Made by a program: the position numbers and the translations under genes. 64,000 nucleotides of DNA from Marinoscillum sp040218045 (GTDB taxonomy: Bacteria > Bacteroidota > Bacteroidia > Cytophagales > Cyclobacteriaceae), in the NCBI GenBank assembly GCA_040218045.1, contig JAVJQA010000012.1:1-64000 (forward strand). Direction: 5' to 3'. Positions within the stretch are counted from its first letter, which is position 1. Each line of letters begins with the position of its first letter. Shown piece after piece: positions 34,069 through 42,916 of the stretch. Below the pieces are notes generated by a model. It was not told the DNA's origin and ran no database searches. It worked only from the letters and a program-made list of their open reading frames with translations.

Positions 34069-37000
34069 TTGAAGAGGAAACCTTACATACAGTTGCTGGT
34101 AAGTGCGGTGGTTTTTTGCTTTGGTTCGTCAGAACTTGAGGCAAAAAAGCGTCTATATCCTGACGGATATCACTTCCAACAGGACACTGCCCGTCAGGAC
34201 ACTGTGAAGCGAGACACTGTTGTAGCTCCCTATGCGCCCACTAAGACTCCTACGTATCAACCCTCCTATAGGTTCGGCGATCCGTTCTCAAATAGAATGA
34301 GTCCTTCCCCTCTACAGTTGGTCGACCCCTCATCTATAGACCTTCAGGTGGATTTTGATTCTTCTGTAAACTACTCCGTTTACGAGCGAATTGGAGACGT
34401 CAATTTCCGTCCGGTAACAACGATGACTTTTGAGGAGTATGATACTTATAATGACCAGCAAATTACCAAAGACTATTTCAAACAGCGATCTGCTGGCCTG
34501 GATGGAGAAAGTGCCGTCAGTGGTAGGAGCCTGATTCCTAGATTGTATATCAGCCCAATGTTTGATCGGTTGTTTGGAGGCAGTTATGTAGACATTCAAC
34601 CCAATGGATTTGTTAACCTCGATTTTGGTGGTAGGTTTCAAAGAGTGGATAATCCGAACATTCCGATCCGGCAACAGCGAAACGGGGGATTCAACTTTGA
34701 TCAGCAAATATCGCTTAACCTGGTTGGGAAAATAGGAGAAAAGCTACAAGTCACGGCCAATTTTGATAACAACAATACTTTTGACTTTCAAAACAACCTC
34801 AAAGTAGAATATACAGGCTATGAGGAAGATATTGTCAAAAAAATCGAGATTGGTAACGTGAGTATGCCTGTTTCCAACAGTTTGATGACTGGTGCTCAGT
34901 CACTCTTTGGGGTAAAGACTCAATTGCAATTTGGGAAACTATTTGTAACAGGAGTTGTGTCCAGACAGCAGGGTAAAAGCGATGTAATTACCGTTGAGAG
35001 TGGGTTTCAGGGAAAAGAGTTTCAGGTGAGAGCCTCTGATTACGATGAAAACCGACATTACTTCCTCGGCCATTTCTTTAGAGATAATTATCAAACGTGG
35101 TTAAGAACCCTTCCACAAATTACTTCAGGAGTTTATATAAATAGGGTGGAAGTATATGTGATCAACAGGAATAATGATACCAGGTCCACTCGAGAGGTGC
35201 TGGGTTTGATGGATCTTGGAGAGGGCGATCCGGACCATATTTACAGGACTCCTGATAACGCAGAGGGGGCGTATTCAGTAAATCCGGCAAGTGGCCAACC
35301 ACCATTGTTACCAACAGATAATGATGCGAATAACCTGCTGAATGATTTGCAACAAACATCAGGTTACAGAAATAGCGATGAAATTACTTCCATTCTCGAA
35401 TCACAATTTCAATTTGTAAACAGTACAGATTTTGTCAAAGTTGGGACTGCAAGAAAGTTGGAGTCTGATGAGTTTGTGATTAACGACAAGTTGGGTTATA
35501 TAACATTACTCAGAAAACTTCAGAATGATGAGATGCTGGCCGTTTCATATGAGTACACCTATAATGGCCAGGTATTTAAAGTAGGGGAGCTTACAGAAGA
35601 TTACTCAGGTTTGGCTGATGACCAGGTGATTATTATGAAGATGCTGAGACCAAACAAGATCAATACAAAAGTGCCGACCTGGGACTTGATGATGAAAAAC
35701 ATCTATAATCTCAATGCAAGTCAGATTGAGCGCGAAGGGTTTCAGTTAAGAGTACACTACCGGGATGATGCCACAGGTATAGATAACCCATCACTTCATG
35801 AAGGCTCCATCAAAGATAAACCGTTAGTTGAGGTGTTTGGACTTGATAAACTCAATCAGAACAACGACCGTCAGCGGGATGGTAATTTTGACTTTATTGA
35901 AGGAGTCACTATCGACACACGGAATGGAAATATCATTTTTCCTGTGCTTGAACCTTTCGGAGAAACCTTGGAAAATGCCTTTGCAGATAATGAGCGAGCT
36001 CTAAAGGAGAAATATGTCTTTGAAGAACTTTATAACACCACAAAAGCAGACGCGGAGCAATTGGCGACCAAAAACAAGTTTTTTATTCAGGGTAAGTTTA
36101 ACGCGGGATCATCCAATCAAATCTCCCTGCCAGGTATCAACATTGCTGAAAATTCAGTGATCGTAACCGCCGGAAATACCCCACTAACGGAAGGTTTGGA
36201 TTATCGGGTGGACTATAACCTTGGAACGGTGACCATCCTCAATGAAGGAATTTTGAATTCAGGGAAAACCATCAACATTGCTTATGAGAAAGCGGACCTA
36301 TTTAATTTTCAATCGAGGTGGTTATATGGTACACGGTTGGATTACCGGTTCAATGATAATTTCAACATTGGAGCAACACTCCTTCATCTCAATGAACGGC
36401 CTGGTGGGATTTCCAGATTCACCATTGGAGATGAGCCTACAAAAAACACGAAGTACGGACTGGATATTAACTATCAGGATGAAGTGCCTTTCCTCACCAA
36501 GGCAATGGATTTTCTTCCATTGGTCAGTACCAAAGCACCAAGTTCAATCACCTTCAATGCGGAAGTGGCCCAATTGGTTCCCGGCACCTCCAACCTGGTG
36601 GATGGTAAAGGAACTTCCTATATAGACGATTTTGAGAGTGCAGTTACACCAATCAACTTGAGTGGAGCTACTGGCTGGAAGTTAGGTGCTACACCGATCA
36701 CGACAGATCGGAGATTTGATAAGTCGTCAGAATCAGGCAACTCTTTAGGTTTTAACTATAAAAAAGCCAAATTAGCCTGGTATTCTGTGGATCCTTCTGT
36801 TTTCTATCAAACCAATGCCAACAGAACCCCTGACAATATCTCCGAGGAGGATCTTGATAACCACTATGTGAGACCTGTTCTGCCGCAAGAAATTTACAGA
36901 CAAAGGGATCGGAATGTTTTTGTAGTTCCTGAAACCATATTTGACATTGCTTACTTTCCGCATGAGCGTGGCCAATACAACTACAATCCCAATCTGACCC

Positions 37001-40000
37001 GAGACGGGCTGTTGCCAAACCCAGAAACCAACTACGGAAGTATTACCAGAGCTATAACCAATGAAATAGATTTTGAGAAGACCAATGTGGAGTATCTAGA
37101 GTTTTGGCTGATGGATCCTTTCATAGATGGAGAGAATGGAGAAGTCCTTGATGGAATATTCAATACCAACAACACGACAGGTGGCCAACTGGTCTTTAAC
37201 TTGGGGAGTGTTTCAGAAGATCTTATTCCGGATGGTAGACATTCATTCGAAAGTGGATATCCCAGTGATGGGGATGAATCCAAAACAAAGTCAAATGAAT
37301 GGGGGCGACAGCCGGATGAACCATTCCTAACCAATAACTTTGAACAAGGCGCACGGGATAATCAGGACTTAGGGTTAGATGGTTTGGATAGTGAGGGTGA
37401 AAATGGTTACTTCAGCGATTTCATTAATCAGTTGAATGTTTCTTCGGACGCACTTAGTCAGATTACCGCTGATCCTTCTGCCGATGATTTCAGGTATTTT
37501 CTGGATCCTTCATATGACAGTAGCCCTTTGGGAGGAAAAATTCTGGAACGTTACAAGAATTTTAATGGGATGGATGGGAATAGTCCCCAACAGACTGGTA
37601 ATCAGATACAATCTTCTACGGTGATCCCTGACAATGAAGATCTTAACACTAATCTCACAATAGAGTCTGAAGAAGAATATTATGAGTACAAATTGAACCT
37701 GAAGCCCGGAGAACTGGATATAGGACGTAACTACATTGTGGATAAGGTTGAAATCCCAGGTGAAGAAAACCACTACTGGTACTTGTTTAGAATTCCAATC
37801 AAAACAGCCGGAACACCGGTGAACGGTGCAACAGATTTTAAAACCATTAAGTTTATCAGAATGTATCTGACTAATTTCCAGCAGCCAGTAGTACTCAGGA
37901 TGACCAAACTCCAACTGGTAGGAAGTCAGTGGCGAAAATACGATAAGACCCCTCTGAATGAACCTGGATTGAATGAAGTGCCTGAAACTTCATTCTCTGA
38001 CTTCAATGTGTCAGTAGTGAACATTGAGGAGAACAGCACTGGATCTGATAATAAAACTCCTTATAGAGTACCTCCAGGAATTAACAGAGATAGAGATAAT
38101 ACCACCATAGTCAATAGACAGGTGAATGAGCAATCGCTGCAAGTGTGTGTGGAGGATTTGGATGACAAAGATGCACGTGCTGTTTTCAAAAATATCACTC
38201 TTGATTTGATCAACTATGGTCGATTGCAAATGTTTCTTCATGCGGAGCAATATTCAGGTGACATGTTGTTGGACGATGAAGTAACCGCTTTCCTAAGACT
38301 TGGGACTGATGAGACCAGTAACTATTATGAGATAGAAGTGCCCTTGAAAGTAACCCCGCATGGAACCAGTGCAGCAGAGCTTATTTGGCCAGAGGAGAAT
38401 GAGATTGACCTGTCTATCAATGAATTGCTTGGTTTAAAGTCAGAACGAAATAGAGGAGGTTTTGACGAATTACTCCCTTACTCGTCACCTTCAAACGATG
38501 GGAATTATCGATTGACCATTAAAGGACGGCCTGATATGAGTTCTATTCAACTGATCATGCTTGGAGTCCGGAATCCAGAAACTGATGATGGAGCACCAAA
38601 ATCAGTCTGTATATGGGCCAATGAGCTGAGAGTTACAGATTTTGATAAAAGAAAAGGCTGGGCAGCCAATGCTCGAATGAGTGCGAAATTAGCAGATGTT
38701 GCCACCATTTCTGCCTCTACACGATATACTTCTATTGGCTTTGGCAACATCCAGCAGACCATCCAGCAGCGAACCCGAAGTGAGACAACTCAATATGATG
38801 TGTCTGCTAATGTGAACATTGATAAATTTTTACTTCCCGAAAAAACAGGGTTGAAAGTACCAATGTTTGTGAGTTTAGAAAAGAGCCGGGTCATTCCTCA
38901 ATATGATCCTCTGGATCCGGATGTGCCACTTGAAGCCTCCTTAGAAACCATTGACTCACCCGAAGAGCGAGACAAGTACAGGCGAATTGTAGAAGACAGG
39001 ACCGAAAGGCGCAGTATTAATTTCACGAATGTTCATAAAGAAAAAGTTAATCCAGAGGCGAATGATCACTTCTTTGATATTGAGAATTTTTCATTTTCGT
39101 ATGCTTATCGCGAAGCAATTACAAGTAATGTAAATACCCAGGCTTATGTTGATAAAAATACTAGCGGCGGGGTTGGTTACAACTATACTTTTAAACCTCT
39201 GGTGATTGAGCCATTTGCAGGAGGTGAGGCCTTTAGCAGTCCTTATTTGAAATTAATCAAAGACCTTAACCTATCATTAATGCCAAATAGTGTGTCAGTG
39301 AGAGCCGATCTGAACAGGAGTTTTAGGTTGACTCAGCTTTACAATGACCAACTGACTATAGAGGGAATAGACCCTTATTATGAGCGACTGTTCACTTTTA
39401 ACCGAAACTATTCCTTACGCTGGAATATTTTCAAGAGCCTTAGTTTGGATTATAGTGCCCGGGTAAATGCAGTGATCGATGAGCCAGATGGAATAATTGA
39501 GGGAGATATAAATTCTGATCAGGAGCGAGAATACATTATTGATGAGATTACCTCACTAGGGAGGATGAAGAATTTCACCCAGGATATCTCGGCTACCTAC
39601 AAGCTTCCATTTGACAAGCTTCCAATCACCGACTGGGTCAGTGGAGACGTGCGATATGCAGTGGGGTACAATTGGGTAGCAGGATCATTGGGTCAGGAAG
39701 ATGAGAGTGGGGACTTCTTTGGTCATACCATTCAAAACAGGAGGGACCAGGGGCTCACTGGGAAAATTGATATGGTGAAATTATACAACAAAGTAACCTT
39801 CCTGAAGAGTATCAATCAGCCGACAAGAAAAAGAAAAGAAGATGAAGACGCACCTAGTGGAGGAAATGTTGGTAAGGGATTCCTTAAGTTTTTAATGTCC
39901 GTGAGGAATATTAATGCCACATATAATGTTCGAGAGTCTACTACTCTTGCAGGATTTGTCAAGCAGCCTTTTCTCCTTGGCATGGATGGTAGTTGGAATG

Positions 40001-41253
40001 CTCCGGGTTGGGATTTTGTACTTGGAGGGCAGGATCCAAATGTGAGGTATGAGGCAGCCGACAATGGATGGATTTCCAGAAGTCTACTTCTTACCACCCC
40101 ATTCCAACAAACCTATACCAACGACTTAAGTTTACGCGCATCCCTAGAGCCTGCAACAGACCTGAAAATTCAGCTAGATGCCCAGCGAACCAACAATGCA
40201 TCCTTCACAGAGAATTTTAGATATGATACAACTGGTGTTGACGCGTTTCGATCTCAAACCCCGGCAAGAAAGGGTAGTTACAACATTTCCTTTATGTCTA
40301 TAAAAACATCCTTTGATAAAAAAGGAAATAATAATTCCTCTGAATCTTTCGATGTTTTTAAACAAAACATTGATGAAGTCAGGCGAAGGCAGGATGCACT
40401 GAATCCTGAACCTGGTTCTTATGATTCTTTATCACAGGATGTACTTGTCCCAGCATTTTTGGCGGCATATTCCGGTCAGTCTACCTCAGAGGTTAAGCTT
40501 TCTCCTTTCCCGAAAATACCGTTGCCTGGATGGAGGGTAGATTACAATGGGTTATCTAAAATTCCTGCATTGGCAGAAGTGTTTTCTTCCATTACCATTT
40601 CGCATGGGTATCGATCAGTTTATTCTGTGAATGATTATACATTTAACATTCAGCGATATGGTGATCAAATTGATGACAATTTTGGAGTATCACTGGATAA
40701 CAATGTGCTGGATTATCCGATGGCCACCCAGACAAATGATTCAAATCGATTCGTTCCAATATATATCCTTACTCAAGTCACGATTGCAGAGCAGTTTGCT
40801 CCATTGATTGGAATTAACCTACGCACAAAAACCAATCTAACAACGAGGTTGGAGTTCAAAAAAGACCGCAGTTTGTCTTTGGGAATGTCCAATGCACAAG
40901 TGACAGAAACTGCCAGCAACGATGTAACCATGGATCTTGGTTATACCAAGGAAGGGTTTAAGTTGCCATTTAAGATAAAGGGGCGCACAATTGCACTGGA
41001 TAACGCCGTAACCATGCGCGTGAGTATGACAATCCGTGATTCCGAGACCATTCAGCGAAAAATTGATGGCGAGAGCAAGATCACCAATGGCAACACCAAT
41101 TTCCAGCTACGACCATCCATGACTTACAAGCTCAATGACCAATTGGATTTATCCCTCTATTTTGAGCGGAGTGTGAATGAGCCAAAAAACAACTCTTTCA
41201 AAACAGCAACAACCGCATTTGGCACACAATTGAGATTTAGTCTTGCCCAATAG
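34069..41253 (+). CDS. sprA: SprA/Sov, type IX secretion outer-membrane translocon
   Basis: 2394 residues, close to the known SprA length (about 2400). SprA forms the giant 36-strand outer-membrane barrel through which T9SS cargo leaves the cell; it was named for gliding in Flavobacterium. The N-terminus is a signal peptide (QLLVSAVVFCFGSSELEA). The remainder is strand-rich with the SprA landmarks VDIQPNGFVNLDFGGRFQRVDNP (written across the barrel start near residues 168-190), KLQVTANFDNNNTFDFQNN and VEIGNVSMP-type strands, KGTSYIDDFESA in the middle, and NELRVTDFDKRKGWA before the last barrel part. It ends with TAFGTQLRFSLAQ. Start is TTG 15 bases behind ruvA; no ATG precedes the signal peptide, so initiation may be weak and coupled. 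No other T9SS core gene is in the window apart from the PorE-like gene at 347. Confidence 0.95.
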   Translation: MKRKPYIQLLVSAVVFCFGSSELEAKKRLYPDGYHFQQDTARQDTVKRDTVVAPYAPTKTPTYQPSYRFGDPFSNRMSPSPLQLVDPSSIDLQVDFDSSVNYSVYERIGDVNFRPVTTMTFEEYDTYNDQQITKDYFKQRSAGLDGESAVSGRSLIPRLYISPMFDRLFGGSYVDIQPNGFVNLDFGGRFQRVDNPNIPIRQQRNGGFNFDQQISLNLVGKIGEKLQVTANFDNNNTFDFQNNLKVEYTGYEEDIVKKIEIGNVSMPVSNSLMTGAQSLFGVKTQLQFGKLFVTGVVSRQQGKSDVITVESGFQGKEFQVRASDYDENRHYFLGHFFRDNYQTWLRTLPQITSGVYINRVEVYVINRNNDTRSTREVLGLMDLGEGDPDHIYRTPDNAEGAYSVNPASGQPPLLPTDNDANNLLNDLQQTSGYRNSDEITSILESQFQFVNSTDFVKVGTARKLESDEFVINDKLGYITLLRKLQNDEMLAVSYEYTYNGQVFKVGELTEDYSGLADDQVIIMKMLRPNKINTKVPTWDLMMKNIYNLNASQIEREGFQLRVHYRDDATGIDNPSLHEGSIKDKPLVEVFGLDKLNQNNDRQRDGNFDFIEGVTIDTRNGNIIFPVLEPFGETLENAFADNERALKEKYVFEELYNTTKADAEQLATKNKFFIQGKFNAGSSNQISLPGINIAENSVIVTAGNTPLTEGLDYRVDYNLGTVTILNEGILNSGKTINIAYEKADLFNFQSRWLYGTRLDYRFNDNFNIGATLLHLNERPGGISRFTIGDEPTKNTKYGLDINYQDEVPFLTKAMDFLPLVSTKAPSSITFNAEVAQLVPGTSNLVDGKGTSYIDDFESAVTPINLSGATGWKLGATPITTDRRFDKSSESGNSLGFNYKKAKLAWYSVDPSVFYQTNANRTPDNISEEDLDNHYVRPVLPQEIYRQRDRNVFVVPETIFDIAYFPHERGQYNYNPNLTRDGLLPNPETNYGSITRAITNEIDFEKTNVEYLEFWLMDPFIDGENGEVLDGIFNTNNTTGGQLVFNLGSVSEDLIPDGRHSFESGYPSDGDESKTKSNEWGRQPDEPFLTNNFEQGARDNQDLGLDGLDSEGENGYFSDFINQLNVSSDALSQITADPSADDFRYFLDPSYDSSPLGGKILERYKNFNGMDGNSPQQTGNQIQSSTVIPDNEDLNTNLTIESEEEYYEYKLNLKPGELDIGRNYIVDKVEIPGEENHYWYLFRIPIKTAGTPVNGATDFKTIKFIRMYLTNFQQPVVLRMTKLQLVGSQWRKYDKTPLNEPGLNEVPETSFSDFNVSVVNIEENSTGSDNKTPYRVPPGINRDRDNTTIVNRQVNEQSLQVCVEDLDDKDARAVFKNITLDLINYGRLQMFLHAEQYSGDMLLDDEVTAFLRLGTDETSNYYEIEVPLKVTPHGTSAAELIWPEENEIDLSINELLGLKSERNRGGFDELLPYSSPSNDGNYRLTIKGRPDMSSIQLIMLGVRNPETDDGAPKSVCIWANELRVTDFDKRKGWAANARMSAKLADVATISASTRYTSIGFGNIQQTIQQRTRSETTQYDVSANVNIDKFLLPEKTGLKVPMFVSLEKSRVIPQYDPLDPDVPLEASLETIDSPEERDKYRRIVEDRTERRSINFTNVHKEKVNPEANDHFFDIENFSFSYAYREAITSNVNTQAYVDKNTSGGVGYNYTFKPLVIEPFAGGEAFSSPYLKLIKDLNLSLMPNSVSVRADLNRSFRLTQLYNDQLTIEGIDPYYERLFTFNRNYSLRWNIFKSLSLDYSARVNAVIDEPDGIIEGDINSDQEREYIIDEITSLGRMKNFTQDISATYKLPFDKLPITDWVSGDVRYAVGYNWVAGSLGQEDESGDFFGHTIQNRRDQGLTGKIDMVKLYNKVTFLKSINQPTRKRKEDEDAPSGGNVGKGFLKFLMSVRNINATYNVRESTTLAGFVKQPFLLGMDGSWNAPGWDFVLGGQDPNVRYEAADNGWISRSLLLTTPFQQTYTNDLSLRASLEPATDLKIQLDAQRTNNASFTENFRYDTTGVDAFRSQTPARKGSYNISFMSIKTSFDKKGNNNSSESFDVFKQNIDEVRRRQDALNPEPGSYDSLSQDVLVPAFLAAYSGQSTSEVKLSPFPKIPLPGWRVDYNGLSKIPALAEVFSSITISHGYRSVYSVNDYTFNIQRYGDQIDDNFGVSLDNNVLDYPMATQTNDSNRFVPIYILTQVTIAEQFAPLIGINLRTKTNLTTRLEFKKDRSLSLGMSNAQVTETASNDVTMDLGYTKEGFKLPFKIKGRTIALDNAVTMRVSMTIRDSETIQRKIDGESKITNGNTNFQLRPSMTYKLNDQLDLSLYFERSVNEPKNNSFKTATTAFGTQLRFSLAQ

Positions 41254-41276
41254 TTTCAAACTCGTACTTTTCCATA

Positions 41277-41284
41277 TATTTTTG
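41277..41284 (+). promoter_or_regulatory. Putative -7 box of gcvH (TATTTTTG)
   Basis: Exact TAnnTTTG box in the 96-base gap between sprA and gcvH, 65 bases before the gcvH ATG. No clean -33 element is visible. The same gap has the inverted repeat TTGGG/CCCAA (41281 and 41307 region), too short and without a T-run to call a terminator. Confidence 0.4.
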
Positions 41285-41349
41285 GGCTCATCTTCTTTAA
41301 CCCAAAGAAGCAATTAATCAAGTAACAGAGTTCAGATAAACTTAAACAC

Positions 41350-41724
41350 ATGAATATTCCTGATAATTTAATGTACACTGAGGATCACGAATGGGTCAAA
41401 ATCGATGGTGATGAAGCCACTATAGGTATTACTGATTTTGCTCAAGGCGAACTAGGTGACATAGTATATGTTGAGATTGAAACTGAAGGGGAAACCTTGA
41501 ATAGTGGAGAGGTTTTCGGAACTGTGGAAGCTGTAAAAACCGTTTCTGATCTTTTTATGCCTATTTCGGGAGAAGTTATAGCATTCAATGAAAACTTGGA
41601 ATCCAGTCCTGAGGTTGTCAATTCTGATCCATATGGAGAAGGTTGGATGATCAAGGTTAAAGTATCTGACCAGGGAGATAAATTACTTTCACCAGACGCA
41701 TACAAGGAGCTTCTTGGTCAATAA
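41350..41724 (+). CDS. gcvH: Glycine cleavage system H protein
   Basis: Lipoyl carrier that shuttles the aminomethyl group between the P, T and L proteins of glycine cleavage. 124 residues. Opening MYTEDHEWVKIDGDEATIGITD is typical; the lipoylated lysine is K63 in FGTVEAVKTVSDL; the C-terminal helix has the NSDPYGEGWMIKVK motif. gcvP, gcvT and lpd are not in the window. Glycine from threonine (kbl/tdh at 17-20 kb) would feed this system. The vanZ-like gene starts within its last codons. Confidence 0.96.
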   Translation: MNIPDNLMYTEDHEWVKIDGDEATIGITDFAQGELGDIVYVEIETEGETLNSGEVFGTVEAVKTVSDLFMPISGEVIAFNENLESSPEVVNSDPYGEGWMIKVKVSDQGDKLLSPDAYKELLGQ

Positions 41725-42112
41725 AATACGCACATGGTCACTGGTAGCTGTGGTAGTTTGGACACTACTCATGCTCTATCTTTTGCTCAGTCCGGTTAGC
41801 CCTGGAGGAGGATTGTCTTACTTTGAAGGACAGGATAAGGTTGTTCATTTTACACTTTTTAGTGTTTGGTGTTTTCTACTTAGCTTGGTTACTGACCGAA
41901 GTAATAAAATATCTTCTCTCACCATTACGTTAATATTGGGTAGTTCACTGGTATTTGCAATCAGTACAGAATGGGTGCAGTATTATCTGCCAGGTCGATC
42001 AGGTGACTGGATTGACGGATTGTGCGACATGGCTGGAAGTGCATTTGGCTTAATTGTTGCACATTTTCTGAAAAAGGAACTAATCCGTGTGGGAAAAGAG
42101 TTAGATAAGTAA
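41714..42112 (+). CDS. VanZ-like membrane protein
   Basis: 132 residues with four membrane segments and the VanZ-like motifs DKVVHFTLFSVWCFLL (about 40-56, D-K-x-x-H-F) and STEWVQYYLPGRSGDWIDGLCDMAGSAFG-type end (E.xQ...PGR..D..D...N..G; here split around residues 84-110 with GDWIDGLCDMAG). VanZ family members affect teicoplanin resistance in enterococci, but in Bacteroidota the role is unknown and a resistance label would be wrong. The start is TTG at 41714 inside the gcvH 3' end (11-base overlap); no in-frame ATG precedes the first helix. Confidence 0.85.
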   Translation: MVNKIRTWSLVAVVVWTLLMLYLLLSPVSPGGGLSYFEGQDKVVHFTLFSVWCFLLSLVTDRSNKISSLTITLILGSSLVFAISTEWVQYYLPGRSGDWIDGLCDMAGSAFGLIVAHFLKKELIRVGKELDK

Positions 42113-42120
42113 TATATTTG
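42113..42120 (+). promoter_or_regulatory. Putative -7 box of the tonB gene (TATATTTG)
   Basis: Exact TAnnTTTG box immediately behind the vanZ-like stop codon, 38 bases before the tonB ATG. Transcription would start around 42126, inside the palindrome at 42122-42137. Confidence 0.5.
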
Positions 42121-42121
42121 A

Positions 42122-42137
42122 AACTAGACTTCTAGTT
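42122..42137 (+). promoter_or_regulatory. Palindrome at the tonB transcription start (operator-like)
   Basis: AACTAGA-CT-TCTAGTT is a perfect inverted repeat with 7-base arms and a 2-base centre. It starts one base behind the TATATTTG box, so a bound protein would cover the predicted start point. An iron- or stress-type regulator is conceivable; it is not a Fur box by sequence. Confidence 0.4.
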
Positions 42138-42158
42138 GAAGATCAAAAAAGAAATAAT

Positions 42159-42836
42159 ATGGAACCAAAGAAAAACCCTAAAGTAGATCTTACGAGGCAA
42201 TCCGGGTTGTTGATGAACATCGGGTTCACTGTAAGTTTACTTCTGGTTATCCTGGCGTTCGAATGGAGAACGTACGATGATTCTGGTCTTGTGGACCTGG
42301 GTCAGGTGCAGGATGACTTTGAAGACATTATGGAGATTCCGCCTACGGAGCAACCACCTCCCCCACCACCAAAGATTCAACTTCCTGAGATCATAGAGGT
42401 TCCAGATGAAGAGGAAATTGAGGAAGAGATTGAGGTAGAACTCGATGTTGAGGTTACGGAAGAAACTGTGATCGAAGATATCGTGTTTGAAGAAGCACCT
42501 GCTGAGGAAGAAGTTGAGGAAGTTTTCACCATTGTGGAAGATCAACCTGAGTTCCCTGGTGGAATGGCAGCTTTTTACAAGTATGTTGGAGACAACATGG
42601 ATTACCCTTCTCAAGCGAGACGAATGGGAATTGAAGGTCGGGTGTACGTTCAGTTCGTTGTTGATAAAGTTGGTAATGTTACGGAAGTAAAAGCTGTAAA
42701 AGGAATCGGAGCTGGATGCGATGAGGAAGCTGAAAGAGTTCTTAGAGAAGCTCCTAAATTCAAACCAGGTAAACAAAGAGGACGAGCGGTTAAAGTGAGA
42801 ATGGTACTGCCGATCATCTTTAAGCTAAGTAATTAA
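42159..42836 (+). CDS. tonB: TonB family energy transducer
   Basis: Couples the inner-membrane proton gradient (ExbB/ExbD) to TonB-dependent outer-membrane receptors. 225 residues: cytoplasmic basic N-terminus (PKKNPKVDLTRQSG), one membrane helix (about 18-36), a Pro-rich and then very Glu-rich periplasmic spacer (TEQPPPPPPKIQLPEI, then repeated EEEIEEE/EVEEV, about 60-125), and the TonB_C domain (about 128-225: PEFPGGMAAFYKYVGDNMDYP, YVQFVVDKVGNVTEVKAVKG split over the domain, and RAVKVRMVLPIIFKL at the end). The acidic spacer is typical for Bacteroidota TonB proteins. exbB/exbD are not present here. Ends before a strong terminator. Confidence 0.92.
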   Translation: MEPKKNPKVDLTRQSGLLMNIGFTVSLLLVILAFEWRTYDDSGLVDLGQVQDDFEDIMEIPPTEQPPPPPPKIQLPEIIEVPDEEEIEEEIEVELDVEVTEETVIEDIVFEEAPAEEEVEEVFTIVEDQPEFPGGMAAFYKYVGDNMDYPSQARRMGIEGRVYVQFVVDKVGNVTEVKAVKGIGAGCDEEAERVLREAPKFKPGKQRGRAVKVRMVLPIIFKLSN

Positions 42837-42856
42837 TCTAATCTTATTCATAAAGG

Positions 42857-42891
42857 AAAGCCCCATTTGCAGATGCGAATGGGGCTTTTTC
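42857..42891 (+). terminator. Strong intrinsic terminator, probably bidirectional (tonB / hutU)
   Basis: AAAGCCCCATTTGC (42857-42870), loop AGAT, GCGAATGGGGCTTT (42875-42888) with one G-U pair, then TT. It lies between the convergent tonB and hutU genes; on the minus strand a T-rich stretch (TTTCCTTTAT) follows, so it likely serves both. Confidence 0.92.
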
Positions 42892-42916
42892 ATTTGGAAT
42901 GATGGATCTGCTTTGC

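Noticed and set aside
41281..41312. TTGGG...CCCAA repeat behind sprA as a terminator
   Set aside because: Only five base pairs with a 20-base loop and no T-run.
41714..42112. VanZ-like gene as an antibiotic-resistance determinant
   Set aside because: VanZ-like proteins are widespread in Bacteroidota without glycopeptide resistance genes; no van genes are nearby.
42237..42776. 180-codon open frame antisense to tonB
   Set aside because: Phe/Ser/Asn-rich product mirrors the Glu-rich spacer of TonB; tonB has full domain support.
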